A stretch of DNA of 64,000 nt, from assembly GCF_023516595.1 (NCBI RefSeq), contig NZ_JAMGBG010000025.1, positions 124,001-188,000 of the forward strand. Direction: 5' to 3'. The notes beneath the pieces are model-generated. The model did not search any database, had not been told where the DNA came from, and saw nothing but the letters and a program-made list of their open reading frames with translations. Below are positions 47,018 to 54,568 of the stretch, in pieces; the first letter of the stretch is position 1, and every line of letters starts with the position of its first letter. A program made the position numbers and the translations under genes. The DNA comes from Streptomyces neyagawaensis (lineage in GTDB: Bacteria; Actinomycetota; Actinomycetes; Streptomycetales; Streptomycetaceae).

Positions 47018-47032
47018 TGAAAATGACTGTCA
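47018..47032 (+). promoter_or_regulatory. Zur-type box 2 overlapping the znuA start
   Basis: TGAAAATGACTGTCA is a near palindrome of the same class. It contains the ATG at 47023 and touches the ATG at 47032. Bound Zur-Zn would cover the transcription and translation start of znuA. Confidence 0.7.
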
Positions 47033-47994
47033 TGAACGTAGTACGACGACGACTCCTGATACCCGCGGCGGCGACCGCGGCCGCCGCCCTGAGCCTCACG
47101 ACCCTTTCGGCCTGCTCCACCGACAGCGCCGCCGCGGGCAACACGGACAAGTTCGACGTCGTCGCGTCGTTCTACCCGATGGCCTTCCTCGCCGAGCGGA
47201 TCGGCGGGGAGTACGTGAACGTCACCAACCTCACCGAGCCCGGCCAGGAGCCCCACGACCTGGAGATCAGCGCGCGGCAGACCGCGCAGCTCCAGGAGTC
47301 CGACGCGGTTCTGTACCTGAAGGGCCTCCAGCCCGCCGTCGACGACGCCGTCGACCAGTCGGAGATCAACACGAAGATCGACGCCGGCTCGCTGACCTCC
47401 CTGGAGGAGCACGGCAACGAGGTCGGCGGGCACGCCGCCGAGCACGACGACCACGAGCACGAGGAACTGTCCGGCAAGGACCCCCACGTCTGGCTCGACC
47501 CGGTGAAGTACGCCGAGATCGCCAAGGGCGTCGGCGCCGCCTTCGAGAAGGCCGACCCGGACCACGCCTCCACGTACAAGACCAACACCGAGGCCCTCGT
47601 CGAGAAGCTCGACGCGCTGAACGACCAGTACGAGAACGGCCTGAAGAACACGAAGACCAAGGTCTTCATCACCACCCACGCCGCCTTCGGCTACCTCGCC
47701 GAGCGCTACGGCCTCGTCGAGGAGGCCATCTCCGGCCTCGACCCCGAGTCCGAGCCGAGCGGCGCCCGCGTCCGCGAACTGGAGAAGATGGCGAAGGCCG
47801 ACGGCGTCACCACCGTCTTCTACGAGACACTGGTCAGCGACAAGACCGCGAAGACCATCGCCGCCGACGCCGGGCTGAAGACGGACGTCCTCGACCCGAT
47901 CGAGGGCATCACCGAGAAGTCCCGCGGCAAGGACTACTTCTCGGTCCAGGAAGCCAATCTCAAGGCGCTCCAGACGGCCCTGGGAACCACGTGA
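47032..47994 (+). CDS. znuA: Zinc ABC transporter, substrate-binding lipoprotein
   Basis: 320 residues from ATG 47032 (ATG 47023 adds three residues; neither has a ribosome site). Lipoprotein signal with lipobox LSAC. Cluster A-I metal-binding family: EPGQEPHDLEISARQ, a His/Asp/Glu-rich loop (EHDDHEHEE), DPHVWLDPVKYA, ITTHAAFGYLAERYG and YETLVSD supply His and acidic ligands. Captures zinc outside the cell for ZnuBC. First gene of znuABC-zur, under Zur boxes. Confidence 0.93.
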   Translation: MNVVRRRLLIPAAATAAAALSLTTLSACSTDSAAAGNTDKFDVVASFYPMAFLAERIGGEYVNVTNLTEPGQEPHDLEISARQTAQLQESDAVLYLKGLQPAVDDAVDQSEINTKIDAGSLTSLEEHGNEVGGHAAEHDDHEHEELSGKDPHVWLDPVKYAEIAKGVGAAFEKADPDHASTYKTNTEALVEKLDALNDQYENGLKNTKTKVFITTHAAFGYLAERYGLVEEAISGLDPESEPSGARVRELEKMAKADGVTTVFYETLVSDKTAKTIAADAGLKTDVLDPIEGITEKSRGKDYFSVQEANLKALQTALGTT

Positions 47995-48013
47995 CCATCC
48001 GGAGGATGCAGGC

Positions 48014-48781
48014 ATGACCGAGCCCGTCATCTCGCTGCGCGGGGTACGCGCCGAACTGGGCTCGCGCACGGTCCTGCGCGGCATCGACCTCACCGTGAAC
48101 CGCGGTGAGGTCGTCGCCCTGCTCGGCGCCAACGGTTCCGGCAAGTCCACCGCCGTCCGCACCGTGATCGGCCAGGTGCCGGTCACCGACGGCGAGATCG
48201 AACTGTTCGGCACCCCCCGGCGCCGCTTCCGCGAGTGGCGGCGGCTCGGCTACGTACCGCAGCGCACCACCGCCGCGGGCGGCGTACCCGCGACGGTGAC
48301 GGAGGTCGTCGCCTCCGGCCGGCTCTCCCGCGCCCGCCTCGGCATCCTGCGCAGGGCGGACCACGAGGCGATCCGCCGGGCCATCGACCTCGTCGGCCTC
48401 GCCGACCGGGCCAAGGACTCGGTGAACGCCCTCTCCGGCGGCCAGCACCAGCGGGTCCTCATCGCCCGCGCCCTCGCCTCCGAACCCGAGCTGCTGATCA
48501 TGGACGAGCCGATGGCGGGCGTCGACCTGGCCAGCCAGGAGGTGCTGGCACGCACCCTGCGGGGCGAGGTCGCCCGCGGCACCACCGTGCTGCTCGTCCT
48601 GCACGAGCTCGGCCCGCTGGAGCCGCTGATCGACCGCGCGGTCGTCCTGCGCGACGGCTGCGTCCTGCACGACGGCCCGCCCCCGAAGGCGGTCGGCCAG
48701 CACGCGCTGCCCGGCCACGACCATGTCCACCCGCACGCGGCGCCCGGCACCGAACCAGTCCGCACGGGTCTGCTGAGCTGA
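48014..48781 (+). CDS. znuC: Zinc ABC transporter, ATP-binding protein
   Basis: 255 residues. Walker A LGANGSGKSTAVRT, signature ALSGGQHQRVLIARALAS, Walker B ELLIMDEPMAGVD and H-loop LVLHELGPL. C-terminal His-rich tail (GQHALPGHDHVHPHA) may bind zinc. Cytoplasmic ATPase of the Znu system. It lies 19 bases after znuA. Confidence 0.95.
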   Translation: MTEPVISLRGVRAELGSRTVLRGIDLTVNRGEVVALLGANGSGKSTAVRTVIGQVPVTDGEIELFGTPRRRFREWRRLGYVPQRTTAAGGVPATVTEVVASGRLSRARLGILRRADHEAIRRAIDLVGLADRAKDSVNALSGGQHQRVLIARALASEPELLIMDEPMAGVDLASQEVLARTLRGEVARGTTVLLVLHELGPLEPLIDRAVVLRDGCVLHDGPPPKAVGQHALPGHDHVHPHAAPGTEPVRTGLLS

Positions 48782-48794
48782 GAAGGCACCCACC

Positions 48795-49739
48795 ATGGAT
48801 CTCCTGAACTACGCCTTCATGCAGCGGGCCCTGCTCGCCGCCGTCCTCGTCGGCATCACCGCCCCCGCGATCGGCGTCTACCTCGTCCAGCGCCGCCAGG
48901 CCCTCATGGGCGACGGCATCGGCCATGTCGCGATGACCGGCGTCGGCCTCGGCTTCCTGCTGTCCTGGTCGCCGGTGTGGATGGCGACCCTGGTGTCCGT
49001 GCTGGGCGCGGTGCTGATGGAGCTGATCCGCTGGTACGGCAGGACACGCGGCGACATCGCCCTCGCCATGCTCTTCTACGGCGGCATGGCGGGCGGTGTG
49101 ATGCTCATCAACCTCGCGCCCGGCGGCACCAACGCCAACCTGATGTCGTTCCTGTTCGGCTCGCTGTCGACCGTGTCGCAGGAGGACATCACCGCGATCT
49201 GCGTCCTGGCCGCCTTCGTGATCGTGATGACGCTGGCGCTGCGCCGGCAGCTGTTCGCGGTGAGCCAGGACGAGGAGTTCGCGCGGGTCACCGGTCTGCC
49301 GGTGCGGGCCCTGAACCTGCTCACGGCGGTCACGGCGGCGGTGACCGTGACGGTCGCCATGCGCGTCGTCGGCCTGCTGCTGGTCTCCGCGCTGATGGTG
49401 GTGCCGGTCGCGGCCGCGCAGCAGCTCACCCGCAGCTTCGCGGCGACGTTCGCGCTCGCCGTGGCCCTCGGGGTGACCGTGACGATCGGCGGCACCATCA
49501 CCTCGTACTACCAGGACGTGCCGCCCGGCGCGACGATCGTGCTGCTCGCCATCGCCGCGTTCATGCTGCTCACGGCGCTGGCGACGCCGCTGGCCCGGCG
49601 ACGCGCGAAGGCGGCGGTGACGGCCGCGGCCGACCCCGCGGAGTGTGTGATCCCGGGGGCCGCCGAGGCCGCCGGGGCGGGGGTCGCCAGGGACACGGTT
49701 CCGGCCAGCCGGGGCTCCGCCGAGGGGTCCGCCGGGTGA
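48795..49739 (+). CDS. znuB: Zinc ABC transporter, membrane permease
   Basis: 314 residues with about eight helices, starting MDLLNYAFMQRALLAAVLVG. The ABC-3 family signature RRQALMGDGIGHVAMTGVGL and VVGLLLVSALMVVPVAAAQQ are present. Forms the channel with ZnuC. C-terminal 50 residues are hydrophilic. Begins 13 bases after znuC. Confidence 0.95.
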   Translation: MDLLNYAFMQRALLAAVLVGITAPAIGVYLVQRRQALMGDGIGHVAMTGVGLGFLLSWSPVWMATLVSVLGAVLMELIRWYGRTRGDIALAMLFYGGMAGGVMLINLAPGGTNANLMSFLFGSLSTVSQEDITAICVLAAFVIVMTLALRRQLFAVSQDEEFARVTGLPVRALNLLTAVTAAVTVTVAMRVVGLLLVSALMVVPVAAAQQLTRSFAATFALAVALGVTVTIGGTITSYYQDVPPGATIVLLAIAAFMLLTALATPLARRRAKAAVTAAADPAECVIPGAAEAAGAGVARDTVPASRGSAEGSAG

Positions 49740-49809
49740 CCGGCGTCTGACCGGGGTGCCGCCGGGCTGGCACAATGGCCCGGCAAGACCGCGACGTGAG
49801 GAGGCAACG

Positions 49810-50232
49810 GTGACGACCGCTGGACCTGTACGAGGTCGTTCCACCCGGCAGCGGGCCGCCGTGGCCGCGGCACTCGACGAGGTCGACGAGTTCCGCAGCG
49901 CGCAGGAACTCCACGACATGCTGAAGCACCGTGGCGACTCGGTGGGGCTCACCACCGTGTACCGCACGCTGCAGTCCCTCGCGGACGCGGGCGAGGTCGA
50001 CGTCCTGCGGACGTCCGACGGGGAGTCCGTGTACCGGCGGTGCTCCACCGGGGAGCACCATCACCACCTGGTGTGCCGCATGTGCGGCAAGGCCGTCGAG
50101 GTCGAGGGGCCCGCGGTGGAGAAGTGGGCGGACGCGATCGCCGCGGAGCACGGGTTCGTGAACGTGGCCCACACGGTGGAGATCTTCGGCACGTGCGCGG
50201 AGTGCGCTCGCGCGTCCGCGGGGGCCGAGTAG
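49810..50232 (+). CDS. zur: Zinc uptake regulator, Fur family
   Basis: 140 residues from the GTG preceded by AGGAGG. Fur-family DNA-binding domain (STRQRAAVAAALDEVDEFRS) and metal sites: GEHHHHLVCRMCGKAVEVEG and FGTCAECA, giving two Cys-x2-Cys pairs for structural zinc plus His ligands. Represses high-affinity zinc uptake when zinc is replete. It follows znuB by 70 bases, probably in the same operon. Confidence 0.95.
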   Translation: MTTAGPVRGRSTRQRAAVAAALDEVDEFRSAQELHDMLKHRGDSVGLTTVYRTLQSLADAGEVDVLRTSDGESVYRRCSTGEHHHHLVCRMCGKAVEVEGPAVEKWADAIAAEHGFVNVAHTVEIFGTCAECARASAGAE

Positions 50233-50374
50233 GCGCTGTTCGCGACTGCCGGTGCCGAATGAGCGCCGTTCGCGTCCGTGGGTGCCCGGTGAGCGCCGTT
50301 CGCGGCCGCGGGTTCGTGGGGGCTGGGCGCGCCCACGCGGCGGAGCCGCATGTGTCACAGCCCCGCGCCCCTGG

Positions 50375-50467
50375 GTGGGCGAGCCGAGCCTCTTGTCGCG
50401 AAGTGCTCGGCGCGGCCCCTACGTGGGCGAGCCGAGCCTCTGGTCCAGAAGTGCTCGGAGAGCCTCC
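50375..50467. repeat. 48-base tandem duplication spanning a gene's 3' end
   Basis: GTGGGCGAGCCGAGCCTC starts at 50375 and again at 50423, and both copies continue with similar sequence (AAGTGCTCGG). The period is exactly 16 codons. The right copy holds the last codons and stop (TAG) of the YcxB-like gene; the left copy lies beyond the stop and keeps the same frame (RLGSPT). Confidence 0.75.
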
Positions 50468-50937
50468 ACGTCGCTCGTGACCCTCTTCGGGAGCAGGATG
50501 GGCGCCGGGGCGTACTCGTGCCCGTCCAGGAGGACGAACGTGCCGCGGGTCTCCGCGTAGCGGGTGATCTCGCTCCAGCGGGACATACGGGGCACGCCCC
50601 GGTCCGTGGTGGTCGTCACGCCCCAGCGGTCCAGCACCGTGCGGTGCACGCCCCTGGCCGCCGCCCGGCGGTGCAGACGACGGGCCTGGGCCCGGGGCAG
50701 CACGACCAGGCCGACGAGGGCGGCGGCGAGGCCCACGAGGGCCTGGGCGCCCGGGGTGCCGCCGAGCGCCAGGGAGACCGTCGTGACGAGGGCGCCCGCG
50801 CCCGCGGCGAAGAACAGCAGGCCCCGCCCCCAGCGGCCGGCGGCCGAGGCGCGCGTGGCGACGCGCAGCGCCTCACGGAAGTCCCCGACCGTCGCGCGGT
50901 ACACCAGCTCGACGTGCTCCCCACCGGCCTCGGCCAC
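50419..50937 (-). CDS. YcxB-like membrane protein
   Basis: 172 residues, GTG start three bases after the uppS stop. Two hydrophobic helices near 35-80 (GLLFFAAGAGALVTTVSLAL, ALVGLAAALVGLVVL) follow a short N-terminal domain; the C-terminal part, WGVTTTTDRGVPRMSRWSEI and TFVLLDGHEYAPAPILLPKR, is the YcxB-like domain. Function unknown. Probably co-transcribed with uppS. Confidence 0.8.
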   Translation of the reverse strand: MAEAGGEHVELVYRATVGDFREALRVATRASAAGRWGRGLLFFAAGAGALVTTVSLALGGTPGAQALVGLAAALVGLVVLPRAQARRLHRRAAARGVHRTVLDRWGVTTTTDRGVPRMSRWSEITRYAETRGTFVLLDGHEYAPAPILLPKRVTSDVEALRALLDQRLGSPT

Positions 50938-50940
50938 GGG

Positions 50941-51777
50941 TCAGTCCTCCTGTCGGCCTTCCATCGCCAGCAGTTCCTCGTTCGGGATGGCGCCGCCGAA
51001 GCGGCGGTCGCGGGAGGCGAACTCCACGCAGGCGCGCCACAGGTCACGGCGGTCGAAGTCCGGCCAGAGGACGTCCTGGAAGACCATCTCCGCGTACGCG
51101 CTCTGCCAGAGCAGGTAGTTGGAGGTGCGCTGCTCGCCGCTGGGCCGCAGGAACAGGTCGACGTCCGGCATGTCGGGGTAGTACAGGTACTTCGCGAAGG
51201 TCTTCTCGGTGACCTTGGAGGGGTCGAGGCGCCCCGCGCGGATGTCCTCGGCGAGGGCCTGCGCGGCGTCGGCGATCTCGGCGCGGCCGCCGTAGTTCAT
51301 GCAGAAGTACAGGGTCAGCAGGTCGTTGTCCTTGGTCTGCTCCTGGGCTACCTGGAGTTCCTTGGCGACGGACTTCCACAGCTTGGGCATCCGGCCCACC
51401 CAGCGGACCCGGATGCCCAGTTCGTCGAGCTGGTCGCGGGTCTTGCGGATGAAGTCGCGGTTGAAGTTCATCAGGAAGCGGACCTCGTCGGGCGAGCGCT
51501 TCCAGTTCTCGGTGGAGAAGGCGTAGAGGGAGATGTTGCGCACGCCGATCTCGATCGAGCCCTGGAGGACGTCCAGGACGCGCTCGGCGCCGACCTTGTG
51601 GCCCTCGGTGCGCGGCAACCCCCGCTCCTTGGCCCAGCGGCCGTTGCCGTCCATGACGATCGCCACGTGCCGGGGGACGAGTTCGCCGGGGAGCTTGGGC
51701 GCGCGGGCACCGGACGGGTGCGGCTCGGGCGTCTTGTACTCGCGGCGCTGACGCCCCAGGAACCCGCGTACCACCAT
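50941..51777 (-). CDS. uppS: Isoprenyl (undecaprenyl) diphosphate synthase
   Basis: 278 residues. cis-prenyltransferase motifs: [20 protein letters not shown] (catalytic Asp), [36 protein letters not shown] and [14 protein letters not shown]. Makes the polyprenyl carrier for peptidoglycan and cell-wall glycans. The N-terminal extension ([16 protein letters not shown]) is usual in actinobacteria. Next to recO, as in many actinobacteria. Confidence 0.96.
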   Translation of the reverse strand: MVVRGFLGRQRREYKTPEPHPSGARAPKLPGELVPRHVAIVMDGNGRWAKERGLPRTEGHKVGAERVLDVLQGSIEIGVRNISLYAFSTENWKRSPDEVRFLMNFNRDFIRKTRDQLDELGIRVRWVGRMPKLWKSVAKELQVAQEQTKDNDLLTLYFCMNYGGRAEIADAAQALAEDIRAGRLDPSKVTEKTFAKYLYYPDMPDVDLFLRPSGEQRTSNYLLWQSAYAEMVFQDVLWPDFDRRDLWRACVEFASRDRRFGGAIPNEELLAMEGRQED

Positions 51778-51820
51778 GTCTTTCTCGTCTCCTCAGAGGT
51801 GCTTGCGGCGCTGTGGCCGC

Positions 51821-52570
51821 TCAGGACTTTTCCACGTACCGAAGGGAGCGCAGGCCGCGCTCCAGATGCCAGTGCAGATAGGCGGACACCAGTCCGCTCC
51901 CCTCCCTGACGTACCGCGGCTCACAGGCGTCCGCGGTCGCCCAGTCCCCCGTCAGCAGCGCGCCGAGGAGTTCCAGGGCCTGCGCAGAGGGTACGACGCT
52001 GCCGGGCACCCGGCAGTCCACGCAGACGGAGCCCCCGGCCCCCACCGAGAAGAACCGATTGGGTCCGGGCAGACCGCACTTGGCGCAGTCGCTGAAGGTG
52101 GGGGCGTAGCCGTTGACGGCGAGGGAGCGCAGCAGGAAGGCGTCGAGGACGAGATGCGGGGCGTGTTCGCCGCGGGCGAGGGTGCGCAGACCGCCGACGA
52201 GCAGCAGATACTGCTGCACGGCGGGCTCGCCCTCGTGGTCGGTGAACCGCTCGGCCGTCTCCAGCATGGCCGTCCCGGCGGTGTAGCGCGCGTAGTCGGT
52301 GACGATGCCGCCGCCGTAGGGGGCGATGGTCTCGCTCTGCGTGCACAGGGGCAGCCCGCGGCCGATCAGCTCGCTGCCCCGTGCGAAGAACTGCACGTCC
52401 ACATGGGAGAACGGCTCCAGCCGCGCCCCGAACTTCGACTTGGTGCGCCGTACTCCCCGGGCCACGGCCCGTACGCGTCCGTGACCGCGGGTGAGCAGCG
52501 TGATGATCCGGTCCGCCTCGCCCAGCTTCTGGGTGCGCAGCACGATGCCGTCGTCGCGGAACAGACTCAT
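51821..52570 (-). CDS. recO: DNA repair protein RecO
   Basis: 249 residues. OB-fold N terminus (SLFRDDGIVLRTQKLGEADR, IITLLTRGHGRVRAVARGVR) and a zinc motif CAKCG ... CVDC near 150-175. Acts in RecF-pathway recombination, loading RecA onto SSB-coated DNA. It lies 43 bases upstream of uppS in the same direction. Confidence 0.95.
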   Translation of the reverse strand: MSLFRDDGIVLRTQKLGEADRIITLLTRGHGRVRAVARGVRRTKSKFGARLEPFSHVDVQFFARGSELIGRGLPLCTQSETIAPYGGGIVTDYARYTAGTAMLETAERFTDHEGEPAVQQYLLLVGGLRTLARGEHAPHLVLDAFLLRSLAVNGYAPTFSDCAKCGLPGPNRFFSVGAGGSVCVDCRVPGSVVPSAQALELLGALLTGDWATADACEPRYVREGSGLVSAYLHWHLERGLRSLRYVEKS

Positions 52571-52623
52571 GGGCCCATTCTCGCCTACGACGGCGCCACG
52601 GCGGACCGCTCAGGGGCCGTACT

Positions 52624-52854
52624 TCAAGGGACCTCCCCCCGGCTGCGGGCGTTCTCGTGGGCGGTCGCGGCACGCAGCCGCTCCACCGTCGTCGCGGCCC
52701 GTACGGCCCGGGGCGGGCAGTCCCACTCCCGTCCGCCGCCCACGGGACGCAGCTGGACGTAGGGCCCCTCGTGGCCCATGACATGGCCGACCTGCCCGGT
52801 GCGGGTGTCCACCGCGTAGGTGCCGATCGGCGGCTTCTTGCCGTTGCCGTTCAC
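52624..52854 (-). CDS. Small conserved hypothetical protein
   Basis: 76 residues, ATG start at 52854. Conserved-looking core: GTYAVDTRTGQVGHVMGHEG then PYVQLRPVGGGREWDCPPRA, a compact beta-rich fold; short Streptomyces proteins of this type are common and unstudied. Lies 54 bases upstream of recO in the same direction. Confidence 0.7.
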   Translation of the reverse strand: MNGNGKKPPIGTYAVDTRTGQVGHVMGHEGPYVQLRPVGGGREWDCPPRAVRAATTVERLRAATAHENARSRGEVP

Positions 52855-53165
52855 CGCGGGGCCGCCGCCGGGTGCCGGGGCGCCGCCGCCGGGTGCCGGG
52901 ACGCGGGCCGTGCTCCCGCGGTTCTCGCGGGTCCCCGCCGCAATTCCTCCACCGTGTCCTCCGCCTCACTCGACGCACCGCGCCGGGTCTCGTCCCCCGA
53001 GCCCTTCGCCCATTGCCTTCACGGTGCTACCCCCGCCGCATCGAGTTTCACTCTTCGCGTCAACGCGGTGACCTACTGTGTCTAAACTCGGCAGGAGTCT
53101 GTGCTCCATGCCCGCGGGAGCCGTCGGCGGGGCATGATCGGCGCCGGGCGTGGCACCTCGTCCTC
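52855..53165. other. Intergenic region
   Basis: Begins with two tandem copies of GCCGCCGCCGGGTGCCGGG (52858-52905). No gene is supported. TGTCTAAACT near 53077-53086 is the only -10-like AT-rich patch and may serve the monooxygenase-like gene at 53166. Confidence 0.4.
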
Positions 53166-53738
53166 ATGCAGACCTCGCGAGTCCGGTGCGACGAGCCCGT
53201 CACCACCGTGTTCACCTGGCAGGTGCGGCCGGGCAAGGAGGACGTCTTCGAGGAGTGGACCAAGGGCGTCACGCGCAGCGCCTCCCGGTTCCCCGGCAAC
53301 GAGGGCGTCGCCTGGCTGCGGCCCGAGAACGGGCACCGGTTCCACGCGGTGCTGCGCTTCTGCGACCCGGAACGGCTGGCCGCCTGGCTGACATCCGACG
53401 AGCGGGCACGCTGGCACGCGCGCATCGACGGCGTGGCCACGGAGGTGAGCAGTGAACGGCAGTCCACCACCGGCATGGAGACCTGGTTCGATCTGCCGGG
53501 CACGAACGGGCCGGCCCCGCCACGCTGGAAGATGGCGCTGACGACGTTCCTGGGCGCCTATCCGTTCACGCTGCTCATCCAGTGGCTGGTGGCCCCGCAC
53601 ACCGCCGACTGGCCGCTGCCGCTGCGCGCGGCGGTCTTCCCCCTGGTGCTGCTGCCGACGCTGACGTTCGCGGTCATGCCGTTCCTCAGCAGACTGATGC
53701 GGAGATGGCTGTATCCGTCGCCCTCGTCCACGCGATGA
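53166..53738 (+). CDS. Antibiotic biosynthesis monooxygenase-like (ABM) membrane protein
   Basis: 190 residues from the ATG at 53166. An ABM domain (VTTVFTWQVRPGKEDVFEEW, LRPENGHRFHAVLRFCDPER) is followed by two hydrophobic helices (ALTTFLGAYPFTLLIQWLVA, AAVFPLVLLPTLTFAVMPFL). Members of this DUF-type architecture are annotated as membrane ABM proteins; enzymatic activity is not established. Ends 15 bases before the HD-domain gene. Confidence 0.82.
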   Translation: MQTSRVRCDEPVTTVFTWQVRPGKEDVFEEWTKGVTRSASRFPGNEGVAWLRPENGHRFHAVLRFCDPERLAAWLTSDERARWHARIDGVATEVSSERQSTTGMETWFDLPGTNGPAPPRWKMALTTFLGAYPFTLLIQWLVAPHTADWPLPLRAAVFPLVLLPTLTFAVMPFLSRLMRRWLYPSPSSTR

Positions 53739-53753
53739 CGCACACTGGCCCGC

Positions 53754-54356
53754 GTGACCGCCGCCGATCCGCTGACCGCCGCCGATCCGCTGACCGCCGC
53801 CGAGCCTCCTCTGCGCCCCCTGCCCGAGCGGGCCGCCGCCCTGCTGCGCGACCTCGGGGCCTCGCCCCGGCTCGCCGCGCACCTCCGGCTCGTGCACGAC
53901 GTGGCGGTCGAGCTGGCCGACTGGGTGGAGCGGCGGTACCCGGGGCTGCCGTTCGACCGGGCGGCCGTGCTGTTCGGGGCCGCCACGCACGACATCGGGA
54001 AGACGGCGCACGTCGAGGAGTTGTCCGGCCCCGGCTCCGCGCACGAGGAGGCCGGACGCCGGCTGCTGCTGGAGCGCGGGGTCGAACCGGAACTGGCCCG
54101 GTTCGCGGGGACCCACGCCGCGTGGGCGGCGGACCCGGACGTGGGCTTCGAGGACCTGCTGGTCGCCCTGGCCGACAAGGTGTGGAAGAACAAACGGGTG
54201 TCCGGGCTGGAGGACCTGGTGGTCGGCCGGCTGTCCGGGGCGAGCGGCCGTGCCGTGTGGGAGGAGTTCCTGGCCCTCGACGACCTGCTCTCGGCCCTGG
54301 GCGCCGACGCGGAGCGGAGGCTGGCCTTCCAGGCGGCGTATCCCGTACGCCCGTAA
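53754..54356 (+). CDS. HD domain phosphohydrolase-like protein
   Basis: 200 residues, GTG start. The N terminus is three copies of TAADPL encoded by an 18-base tandem repeat. HD motifs: RLVHDVAVELADWV, LFGAATHDIGKTAHVEELSG (His-Asp pair) and a later ALADKVWKNKR. Metal-dependent phosphohydrolase, possibly acting on nucleotides. Follows the ABM gene closely and may share its transcript. Confidence 0.85.
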   Translation: MTAADPLTAADPLTAAEPPLRPLPERAAALLRDLGASPRLAAHLRLVHDVAVELADWVERRYPGLPFDRAAVLFGAATHDIGKTAHVEELSGPGSAHEEAGRRLLLERGVEPELARFAGTHAAWAADPDVGFEDLLVALADKVWKNKRVSGLEDLVVGRLSGASGRAVWEEFLALDDLLSALGADAERRLAFQAAYPVRP

Positions 54357-54568
54357 TCCCCGCCTCCGCCACATCACTCGCACAGCTCGCCCACGAGGGC
54401 ATGTCGAATCTCCGTGTCGTCCACCTAAGATTCCCTGTGGTTACCCCGTTTTACGACAACTCTCTGGCGCATCATGCGTCCTGGGAAACCACTCGGCGTA
54501 CATGAGCGTCGAACGTTGCGTGAGCAGCCGCTGTCCCGGCGGTCCGACGGCACGGAAGATGGGGACCC

